Assembly (NCBI GenBank): GCA_903813345.2
Contig: CAIIXF020000012.1
Span: 13,374,932 to 13,438,931 of the forward strand
Length of the DNA: 64,000 nt
Source: Owenia fusiformis
Lineage: Eukaryota; Annelida; Polychaeta; Sabellida; Oweniidae
Direction: 5' to 3'
The notes under the pieces were generated by a model. That model did no database searches. It was not told the origin of the DNA and saw nothing but the letters and a program-made list of their open reading frames with translations. Made by a program: the position numbers and the translations under genes. Position 1 is the stretch's first letter, and every line of letters starts with the position of its first letter. Shown here in pieces: positions 21,813 through 31,044 of the stretch.

Positions 21813-23723
21813 TTATTTGTGAGTCATATACTTTGACTTTACTTCTTCTTGGGCAGCTGGGTGTATGACGTTTGGGCGCGATTTGGCAACGACTATGCAC
21901 ACAATGACCATTGCAATTATTACAATAATGACTACAGCTACGACGCTCGTAGTGATGACAATGCTCACTAGAACTCCTGTCTCGCTGCCAGCGGTCACTG
22001 CAACAGTGGCTGTAGTATCTGATGAGCGTGCCATTGTCTTAGTAGTTGTACTTGATTGCAATGTTGAACTTCGGACAGTGTTGGTAATTGTAGTTGGTGT
22101 GGGAGTTGGGATTGGTTTGGAAGTTATTGATGAGGTGGGAGTTGCAGTTCGTCTAGAAGTTGTGATGGGTTTGGAAGTTGTTATTGGTTTGGCGACTGTA
22201 GTTGGTGTGGTAGTGGTCAGTTCTTGAGTCGTTGGACCGGCTGTCGTTGGTTGGGATTCGACACATGGGACGGGACAAGTCGGGTTTTTGTCTTCTGGTG
22301 CACAATTTATTTTCCCATAATGCCAATCACTCCAATGATACCAGTTGTTATTCCTATGCGCTCGAGGCTCAACGCATTCATTTTTGTCAATCCCAACAAC
22401 GGAACAACTTGTACCTCCGTGTGGGCACATGTTTGCTAAGATTGACCACATGTCACAACCACAGTTAATCTTACTACCAGTAACTAAAAGTTTAAAACCC
22501 TTCTGGTAGGCTGGTAAATGACTTAGATGACACACTCTAAATCCAAACATGGCTGAATCCGACATATCTAGTTCCAGTAAGCTATCTAAACCGCAAAACG
22601 CATTCTCGTGGATTTGGATGGGTTTCTTAGAGGCCAGAGTCAACTTTTTAAGACGATATAGCGTTACAAAAGCAAACCCTGGGACATTCTCGATTAGGTT
22701 TTGTCCCAATGCTAATTCAAAGAGAGAAGTCAGATTTGTGAAGGCGAACAGTGACAATTCTGATAGATTATTATCAGTAAAAAATAGGAATTTCAGTTCC
22801 AAATTCTGCTCAAATGTTCCGTATTCAATGATTTCCAACTTATTCTTCAATATCTCCAGTTGCGTTAGGTTTCCTGTGTGTTGAAACAAAGTTTGGGGCA
22901 ATTCTGTAAGTTCATTTTCCGAAAGTTGCAGAATTCTTAACATGTCTTGATTCTTGAATACGTTATCAGGTAAACGTGTTATTTGATTCTTCCATAAACT
23001 CAAACGCTCGAGTTTAACAAGTCCCGTGAACGCTTCTTCTGGGATTGTTGTGATTTTGTTATTTGAGAGATCCAGATCACCAAGTTCTGTTAATGCTTTG
23101 AAAGAACTCTCGGGAATCTCGGTGAGTTGATTTCCAGAAAATGTCAACATCGTAAGGTTGACGAGGCTTTGGAATGCGTTTGGATCAATTGTCTGGATTT
23201 CATTTTCATCAAGTCTAAGATATTCCAGTGCACCGAGTCCATTGAATGCCTTTTCTGTTATCACTGTCAGGTTATTGCTTTGGAGGTTTAAAGTTGTTAG
23301 ATTGTATAAGTTACTGAATGCATCGTCGCCGATATTACTGATACTACAACGCGTGAAAACAAAGTTCTGAATCTCATCAGCACCTCGGAAAGCATTCGAT
23401 TGCAGCGTTGTAAGATTAGTATTGTAGAAGAAATCAATGGATTTCAAATTTGGAAGTCCTTCAAAAATGCCAGTCGGGACTTCTGTTATTTTGTTTATAC
23501 CGAAATTCAACAGGTCCCATTCTTCGGTTGAGTTCATTCTGGGTATCTCTATGAATCCACGATTGCGGCAATTTATAACCCTGAAGTCTCCTTCCTGGTA
23601 GCAATTACATCTCCCGGGTCCGCGACCGGGGTTGGGCGTTCCATCTGGACAAGTAATAGCCTCTCTATCACATGACATTCCTTCTGTTAACAGAACCAGT
23701 AGTAACAGACCCAACAATGCCAT
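21813..23723 (-). CDS. Leucine-rich-repeat type I membrane protein, intronless
   Basis: 636 residues, one exon. A signal peptide covers about 1-17 (MALLGLLLLVLLTEG). An LRR N-cap (CNCYQEGDFRVINC, 39-52) is followed by about 13 LRRs of the 24-residue type from about 66 to 400 (for example LGDLDLSNNKITTIPEEAFT). A cysteine-rich C-cap lies at about 411-474 (INCGCDMW ... INC), and a Cys-Pro linker (NPTCPVPC) follows. A Thr/Pro/Ser mucin-like stalk spans about 488-570, one membrane helix about 585-613, and a short tail ends KYMTHK. The layout is that of adhesion or immune-type LRR receptors. No TIR or other signalling domain is present, so it probably acts in recognition or adhesion through partners (inference). 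The start lies just before a good signal peptide and no upstream frame continues. Confidence 0.93.
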   Translation of the reverse strand: MALLGLLLLVLLTEGMSCDREAITCPDGTPNPGRGPGRCNCYQEGDFRVINCRNRGFIEIPRMNSTEEWDLLNFGINKITEVPTGIFEGLPNLKSIDFFYNTNLTTLQSNAFRGADEIQNFVFTRCSISNIGDDAFSNLYNLTTLNLQSNNLTVITEKAFNGLGALEYLRLDENEIQTIDPNAFQSLVNLTMLTFSGNQLTEIPESSFKALTELGDLDLSNNKITTIPEEAFTGLVKLERLSLWKNQITRLPDNVFKNQDMLRILQLSENELTELPQTLFQHTGNLTQLEILKNKLEIIEYGTFEQNLELKFLFFTDNNLSELSLFAFTNLTSLFELALGQNLIENVPGFAFVTLYRLKKLTLASKKPIQIHENAFCGLDSLLELDMSDSAMFGFRVCHLSHLPAYQKGFKLLVTGSKINCGCDMWSILANMCPHGGTSCSVVGIDKNECVEPRAHRNNNWYHWSDWHYGKINCAPEDKNPTCPVPCVESQPTTAGPTTQELTTTTPTTVAKPITTSKPITTSRRTATPTSSITSKPIPTPTPTTITNTVRSSTLQSSTTTKTMARSSDTTATVAVTAGSETGVLVSIVITTSVVAVVIIVIIAMVIVCIVVAKSRPNVIHPAAQEEVKSKYMTHK

Positions 23724-24876
23724 TGTTCTGTTCCAATATGCTAAGACAATACGTGTATCATATTGTGTAAGGAAGTTCTTCTAATTTTATTGTCTTATCT
23801 GTTGTATTGTGTTACAAGTTCTTTGAAACTCTTGACTTATCAATCTGATACTACGTTTGAGATCGTTCATAGTATGCTCTTTAAAGGAGTTAAAATGGAC
23901 TTCAAGTGTTATTTAAATATAACATATTCACACTATGCAGTAATCATGTTTTTAATATATAATAGGATTTTTATTTGTACTGATGCCCTTTTAGGGCCAA
24001 ACGTAACTCCAACATACAATTTTCAATAACAGTAAAAATAGCAATAAAGTAAAGAAAATAGGATTACTTTCTTCAAATGACATATAGAATGTTACTTTGA
24101 TATAAGAATCCTCATGTTTGTGTATATTATATTTATATAAGATTCATATATACCAAGTCCAAGCCAATTAACTTAGAGTATTCCAGTCTGTAATTTATCA
24201 AAAGCAAAAATATCTGGCAATCGGCACTTACCCTCCGCCATTTTGAAAGAGATGGTAACGCCTGTTGCGGATGATCTATTCACATGATACGTACAAGTGT
24301 TCTTGGAAACATATTTTCATGGGAATGTTTTCAATTAGGTATTAATATTTAATAAATCATTGAAAAGCAACATTGACGGGTGTTCAGAGTTTCCTAATGG
24401 GCACGCGTCATAGTCATTTTTAAAAACTGAGAGATAATTGGTAACAAACCTTCAGGATGTCAATTTGAATAAACCGTCTATTTTCATAAAAAACATGCTT
24501 GGACCATAAAACTAAAAAACAAAACGTTTTGGACAACTTTAGATATGAAAACAGAAAGACTTTTGAATTTTTATTGCTTTTACTCTTTTAAATATCCCCT
24601 ACTCCACGTTACCATAGTAATACATAGCGAAACGTCTGCTCATTGGTAATTTTGTCACATTAATATTAAAAACTGATATCATTTTACTGAATATACTCAT
24701 GGGATACTGAGGAAAGATGGCGTGGTAGGACATAGTGTGTAATTGTACTTGTAGTGGCATAGACATAAAGTGACTATGCGGGCAATATCTTTCAGCTTAT
24801 TACAGGGTATCCCAGAACGCATTAGAATTTTCGAGTAGGTGCAGTGTAGCATCTTCGAATTCCAAGTGGTTATGAA
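23724..24876. other. 5' flank of the LRR gene; dispersed repeat at 23944-24062
   Basis: The segment around TTTATTTGTACTGATGCCC and GGGCCAAACGTAACTCCAAC recurs inverted at 41639-41755 in the myosin gene with few differences. No gene is recognised. The LRR promoter is expected near 23724-23800 but no TATA box stands out. Confidence 0.55.
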
Positions 24877-25754
24877 CACGCGGTACTAACTCACCGGGGC
24901 GTATCGAAACCAAAACGCCCCGCAAAACCATTAATTTGAATTTTTAAACCTACCCTTTCTTCGGAAAATCAATTATTGTGAGTCTCACAGTAAACCGTTT
25001 TTCTTCAAACTTGTTCCATTAAAACCTTCACAGAAATACCTTTCACTCGAGACATCGCTTTTATGTACAGAGTCGCTCATTTTAGCGGCATTTTGGTCCC
25101 CAGATGTGAGAAGATGCAAATCTTCAGAGATTTCAACCAAAAGCCTCGATATATCGCCAGTTCTTTTATTATTCTCCCCTATATTTTGCACAAGGACTCC
25201 CATTACAACCTATACATCTGTTCGAAATTGATCAAAACGCCCCGTTCTCTTCCAGAACGCCCCGTTAGATCTATACACCTTGAAACTACACGTTTGTAGT
25301 CATAGACTCTGCGGGGCGTTTTGGAAGACAACGGGGCGTTTCGGTCAATTTCGAACACTTGCGTAGGACTTTTCAGAATTGCTGCGTTTCTTGTAATAAA
25401 CATGTTGATGCAGCGATGGAGGGTTGTAATGGGAGTCCTTGCGCAGAATATGGGGGAAAGTGATAGAAGAACTGGCGAGATATCAAGGATTGTGGTTGAA
25501 ATCTCTGAGGATTTGCAACTTCTCACATCTGGGGACCAAAACGCCGCTAAAACGAGTGACTTTGTAAACAAAAGCAATATCTCGACTGAAAGGTATTTCT
25601 GTGAAGGTTTTAATGGAACAAGTTTGAAGAAAAACGGTGTAGTGTGAGACTCACAATCATTGATATTCCAAAGACAGGGTAGATTTGAAATTCAAATTAA
25701 CGGTTTTGCGGGGCGTTTTGGTTTCGATACGCCCCGGTGAGTTAGTACCGCGTG
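24877..25754. mobile_element. 880-bp palindromic element whose two arms encode the same peptide
   Basis: The ends CACGCGGTACTAACTCACCG and, inverted, CGGTGAGTTAGTACCGCGTG match perfectly, and near-continuous inverted repeats run inward (ACCAAAACGCCCCG, GTGAGTCTCACA). Both arms carry an open frame for a related 72-residue peptide: on the minus strand 24985-25203 and on the plus strand within 25321-25647. They share TSGDQNAAK and RYFCEGFNGTSLKKNG. The family is not recognised and no transposase motif is seen. Confidence 0.8.
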
Positions 25755-27702
25755 ATGAAGTTGGAGCAACTAAAACCTTGAGAATCAAGATGGCAGTGTA
25801 GGGCAATGGTCGGTTTAGCTTGAAACTTGTCACACTGGTTATATTGAGGAATGTGTGTTTCAGACACTGTACATTTTCAGGCATATAGAAGCAGCTTTTG
25901 CTTGTATCGTCGCCTGATTATAACGTCGCCACAAATTGATGAATTTGGCATTTCACTTTTAAATCGCAGCGCATCATTCTCGGGTTAACAAATAATTTTT
26001 TTCTTCACTTGATATATTTTCTAAAAAGCAAATTATCATTTATTTGAACAAATCAAGTGAATTAAATGACAAAAAGTATTACGTCTTTAAATTTCTCTGA
26101 CCACTTTGAGACGATGCAAAGTCTAATGCCAAAGTAAAATTTTTTAATACAAACTGCAAAGCACCTGAAATTTATGACATTTTAATGGCCATGACTAAAA
26201 TGCATTTGACATTAAATATTTTTCTGGGAATATTCGACGAAATTTTATTTGGGGTAGTTCTGTCAGTGATGAGATGCTGTCACATGGCCACAAGCCCCAT
26301 GATCGCGCAGTAATCTATAAATGTAAACGACAAAATTTGCTAGCTGAACGTAGTTATAAGAAACTATCATGACGGCAATTATTAAAGTAAAGCTACGTAA
26401 GATAGGATTGTAATTACCACTACCCTTAGCTCCAGGGCTAGATCACTATCCTCTGGCTGACTATCGAAATTGTTCATTATAGAATGCAATTTCACGTTTG
26501 ATAATCAAAGAGCATCATACAACCACGCGTAAAATTTTATACAGATATTTAGAGAACCGTGTCGTCTTTGAGTGACCACAGGCTCTGATTGGTCAATTCG
26601 TTGATGCGTTTATCGGTATTGTTAAGAGTACAGTATGGGTGAAGTTAACACTCTGGAAAAGGGTAAATTAGCATACCATGAAGGCGGTCTTAATTTCCGT
26701 CAGTCCGTGGATTTATAGGAGACCGGGTGGATGAGAGAAGGAGAGATTGTGGCCGTACGTAAAGATCACTGCTCACACGAAAATAGAGTATGACATTGTT
26801 TTAATCGCAAGGAACAGGGGAGTTTATACCGCTAGCAGGTACGACTTTATTTGTATTAAACTCAAAGTATTGTATTCAAATTCTACATTTTGTATTCAAA
26901 CTGTAAATACTGTTAAAAATCATGGTCGTGAGACTCGTGAATTTATAAAAAATGGAAATTGGGATTATTGGTGGTTAAAATTAAAAGCAAAGTAGAGAAC
27001 AGAGTTTCAAGTCTAATTATTGGTTCAATAATAAAATAAGATCCAGGTAATTTCCTTAAGACCTTGAGTGTATATTATGAGTACACTCAGATTTCTGATA
27101 ATGTTTTATGAAAATGGAATTTATTTGCGTAAATATTGGTGGAAAATTCAATAGCCTATCATGGGTAATTTTAAGTACACTTTTATGGCAGCCGCAAATA
27201 TTGATGAAATGACAATGTGAATTGACATACACCTTACCTACATGTAGTAAGTCTATCGATATTACACACCAAAGATCTACATCCGAAATACCCGGATCTT
27301 CTTTTATTGTTGAATTAACAATTGACTCTAAGTGAGCTCCATGTAATTTACCATACCTCTAGAGTTACGGAATCAAACAAATCACAAACTCTATCTTTGT
27401 TTCTATTTTTAATTTATGTTTCAGCCATTAACCATTTAGTCACATTTGTTCCACGGCAGCCGTAGCTTCACAAAATTCACATTCACAAAATTGATATAGA
27501 AAATCTTCATCGTAATACTTTTGAGAAGCCACCGCCGCCTTACGGTTGCCATAGATCACATGCGATTAAAGTGTTACGTGCTGGAATGTAACTACATACT
27601 CTAGATAACGTCCTTAATAATAGTTAACTTAAGGTACCCTAAATGATATTCAATAATATATATGCTAAAGTGAATCTGTTTTTCGGAGGTGAACGGAGAA
27701 CG
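25755..27702. other. Intergenic region upstream of the neuropeptide gene
   Basis: AT-rich, no exon recognised. An 82-codon frame at 26747-26995 has no visible domain or splice context. The neuropeptide promoter and any 5' non-coding exon should lie in its right part. Confidence 0.45.
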
Positions 27703-29072
27703 ATGCTACCCAGAATGCCCAGTTTGAGGGAAGTGAATACACTGGCGCTGATACTACTACTAATGGTGCTAGTAATACAGGCAGAAGGTAAGAGAGAATT
27801 ACACTGTGAAGAATTTGGGGTACACGAGGGGTCTTTTGCGTGACAAAATGGATAAAGCTCCCTTGTATGTAGCTTGTAAGATGTTAATACTTTTTTAAGT
27901 GTTACCTTGTTTCGCTGAGGTTAGACAACTTTTTGTTGCTCTTCTTAAATCAATGTTATTATGTATCAATTGAATAATCATTTAAAGGCCCTACGAAGGT
28001 TTAAATCGCCTTATATTAGCTTACATTGTTGTTTTACCACATAATATGATATGTTAAAGTTCTGTTTAAAATTCAGTGTTGTTTTCAATTTCGATATAAT
28101 GTTATTTTTTATACCTCGTCTTTCCACTTATACAGTATGATATAAGTGGAAGATAACTTAGATATATACAGAAAGGTGGTTTTCAAAAAATCGTACAAAT
28201 TGTTCAATAGGGATGTGAGTGATGTCAAACCTTATGGAGGGGAGTGTATTTGTAATACCAACTCATGTGTACAGTGATTCATAATAGTTTCAACTGATAA
28301 AGCAGAAGGTTCTTAGGTAGTATTGCATATGAAGATCTTGAAATTCTATTTTGTTGTCACCACCACAAGTGGTTACATATTTGTCTCCGACTTTTTTTGT
28401 GGCGGTGGTTGGTGTTCGGAGTTCAGCGTCTGTAACAAATGATAGGTGGTGACATTTTGCATGTAAATGCCTTGCCTATATAGCTAAATATTAGGTTATT
28501 CTTCAGATGGTAAGAAGGACAGACCATACTTCAAACACGCTGTGGACAAGCGACCATTCGGGCAAATCCTCAGTGTTCCTGGATTCACCCAAAATACTAA
28601 ACCAAAACGTGCATTTGGACATAGCATTATCAGCGGTAAACGTGCATTTGGATCTCGGATACTTGGAGGAAAGCGTGCATTTGGATTTGGCAGTTTTAGA
28701 GGGAAGCGTGTATTTGGACCGGGGAGTTATCTAGGAAAACGCTCTTTTGAATCTGATGACATTTTTGGGAAGCGCTTTTCTGACGAAGATTACGTGAATC
28801 CAGATATCTATGATACATTGTACAGTGACAGTGATAGTAACGGTGAAATCAAACGAGCATTTGGATCACGTGTATTTGGCAAACGTGCATTTGGATCACG
28901 TGTATTTGGAAAGCGTGCATTTGGATCACGTGTATTTGGAAAGCGTACATTTGAACCGGAAGTTATCAATGGAAAATATTCTCTGGGCCCTAATCTCTCG
29001 ATGGATGAAAAATCGGACGATGACGATGATAGCGTTGAAACTCCAGAACATTTTGAATATTTTCTCCGGTAA
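27703..29072 (+). CDS. Neuropeptide precursor, multiple AFG-type amidated peptides
   Basis: Two coding exons: 27703-27787 (signal peptide, donor GAAG|GTAAGA, phase 1) and 28507-29072 (acceptor TTCTTCAG). About 216 residues, starting MLPRMPSLREV with hydrophobic core ALILLLMVLVIQA. An upstream in-frame ATG at 27643 would lengthen the N-terminus and fits a signal peptide less well. Dibasic cleavage at KR predicts, in order: RPFGQILSVPGFTQNTKP; AFGHSIIS-amide; AFGSRILG-amide; AFGFGSFR-amide; VFGPGSYL-amide; SFESDDIF-amide; an acidic spacer from FSDEDY to GEI; AFGSRVF-amide three times; TFEPEVIN-amide; and an acidic C-terminal peptide. The GKR sites give C-terminal amides. The peptides would act by secretion from neurons or endocrine cells, probably through GPCRs (family knowledge). 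I do not recognise a named family. Confidence 0.9.
27788..28506 (+). other. Intron of the neuropeptide gene
   Basis: 719 bp, GT/AG, between the signal-peptide exon and the peptide exon. No repeat or extra exon recognised. Confidence 0.75.
28855..28945 (+). repeat. 30-bp tandem repeat in the neuropeptide exon
   Basis: Three near-identical units, each GCATTTGGATCACGTGTATT plus TGG(A/C)AA(A/G)CG(T/A), encode AFGSRVFGKR. They differ at only a few bases, which points to recent amplification. Confidence 0.9.
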
Positions 29073-29225
29073 TCAATATTTAGTGTCCCACGTCATATTG
29101 AGACAGTTGTTACTGAATGCCTTTATAATGTTAAATCGCCATGTCCAGATCATTTTAGTAGACAACTATGAAAACTATCATAATATATACTGATCAGAAA
29201 TTATACCTGGAATATGCTAAATATG

Positions 29226-29231
29226 AATAAA
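29226..29231 (+). terminator. Likely poly(A) signal of the neuropeptide gene
   Basis: AATAAA 154 bp after the stop codon. Confidence 0.5.
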
Positions 29232-29727
29232 TACACGTGCAATGAAGATATGGTCTTTAGCAGAGTTTATTAGAGAATACAATTAGGTTTTTGGTTGGGG
29301 TCCCTTCTTTTTGGTTACTTTGGGAACAATTATATTTTACTGTGCTGGATTAATAAGTCATTGTATGCTGTATATTCTGTAAGAAATCTCAATATGTTAA
29401 TAAGTGTTAAAAACAAAACAAAACAAAATTCATAGATCTTCATCAGGTAGACTGTAAACTTAGTTTACCTGATGAAGATGTATGAATACATCGTAAATCT
29501 CAACATTTTGTTCTGTAAGGAATCAATAGATTAAATTGATTGAAAACAAGAATCATATTACTGATGTTTGCCTGTTTGAGTTACCTAACGCAATGTAAGG
29601 GTTTGTCTTAGAATCATAATGGCAATCATAAACAAAACAACAATCCTCATTTAGGCTTACAACCATCATTTATATTCTTTAGCTTAAAAATGATGTGGGA
29701 TGGTTATTTAATTTTTAAAAGTACAGC

Positions 29728-29910
29728 TGTAAAACTTGTGTACAGTGAACACCTATGGAGCCACATAATTGTGTTTACTATCGGTAGGTGTTCACTGTAC
29801 AGAGAGGCAATCTTATACAGAACGCAGTAGAGTATGTACTGAGAAGGGGTGTTCAGACACAGTTGTTCACTAGAGAGAGAAGTGTTCACTAAGACAGGTT
29901 TCACTGTACA
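29728..29910. mobile_element. Short inverted-repeat element with ACAGTGAACAC ends
   Basis: TGTACAGTGAACACCT at the left faces GTTTCACTGTACA at the right. A second GGTGTTCACTGTACAG near 29785 pairs with the left end. Non-coding MITE-like sequence. Confidence 0.55.
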
Positions 29911-30130
29911 TAAAAGCACCCAATGTCTTAATGCCCATGAATTTTAAAAAATATTCCCGATAACCTTTACAATTCGTATGGAGACATCGATCCAGAAGTC
30001 CATGATCATTCTTTCAAATGTGACATTTTGATTTAATTATTTGTGGATTCCTATGGGACATTATATGATTAACGAATATACAGGCACTTTCAATCCCTCT
30101 CATTTGTGGAAGGGGGTATTGTCATGATGA

Positions 30131-31044
30131 AAGGGTGTTCAAAAAAAACGCAACCCAAAGAAATCGCAATATCTTGGAAAATAGTAATCCAATTATGTTC
30201 ATATTTTCAGGAAAGAAAGAAGAGACTGTGTATGTATAGCCCCTGTTGTTAGTTAGTTGTAAAACATGATATCTTGGACACTTTCTCAAAAGACAGTTGT
30301 ACTAGCAAAATATGAAAAACGTGAATGGAAAATCACTATATCTTGGAAAATATTAATTCAATTATGTTCATTTTTTAGGAAAAGAAAGAAGAGACTGTGT
30401 ATGTGTAGCTCCTGTTGTCAGTAAGTTATAAAACATGATGCCTTGGACACCTGCTCAAATGACAGTTGTACTAGGAAAATATGAAAACGCAGTCAGAGGT
30501 GACTGCCACAGCAAAAAAACCAAATAACTTTCTAACCATGGTGTTTTGGCACTTCAGATTTGGCACAAATTATCCTCATTTAATGTGTAGTGAATTTGTG
30601 GAGTTTCATCAAAATCACTCCAGGGACTTTACAGTCATGGTCAAAATAGCTTCTTAAGTCTCCCTGAACCAGGGCGTTTGACTGCAATTTGAAAGCATTT
30701 CAACCATAACTGTAAAGTCCCTGAAGTGATTTTGATTTCACTCTACAGATTAACCATACAATGAATGAAGATGATTTGTGCCAAATTTGAAGAGCCAAAA
30801 CACTATGGTTTGGAAGTTATTTAATTTTTTCGCGGTTGCTGTCACCCCTGACTGCGTTTTTCGTATTTTCCTCGTACAACTGTCTTTTGAGCAGGTGTCC
30901 AAGGCATCATGTTTTACAACTAATCATTTACAGGAGCTGTTCATACACAGTCTCTTCTTTATTTCCTGAAAATATGAACATAATTGAACCAGTATTTTTC
31001 AAGATATAGCGATTTCTTTGGGTTGCGTTTTTTTTGAACACCCT
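30131..31044. mobile_element. Large palindromic foldback element (about 0.9 kb)
   Basis: The left GGGTGTTCAAAAAAAACGCA and right TGCGTTTTTTTTGAACACCC are inverted repeats. The arms stay paired to the centre near 30660 (GGGACTTTACAGTCATGG / CCATAACTGTAAAGTCCC). The left arm also holds a direct duplication of about 165 bp (TCTTGGAAAATA ... TGACAGTTGTACTAG). No transposase. Confidence 0.8.

Noticed and set aside
21865-23370. Plus-strand frames opposite the LRR gene
   Set aside because: Antisense shadows of the LRR repeats and the Thr/Pro stalk.
19120-23723. A VLR-like rearranging LRR system
   Set aside because: Only one complete, already assembled gene and one truncated end copy are visible. 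No donor LRR cassettes or incomplete germline core gene is seen.
26747-26995. An 82-codon frame between the palindrome and the neuropeptide gene
   Set aside because: No signal peptide, domain or splice context, and the composition is like its surroundings.
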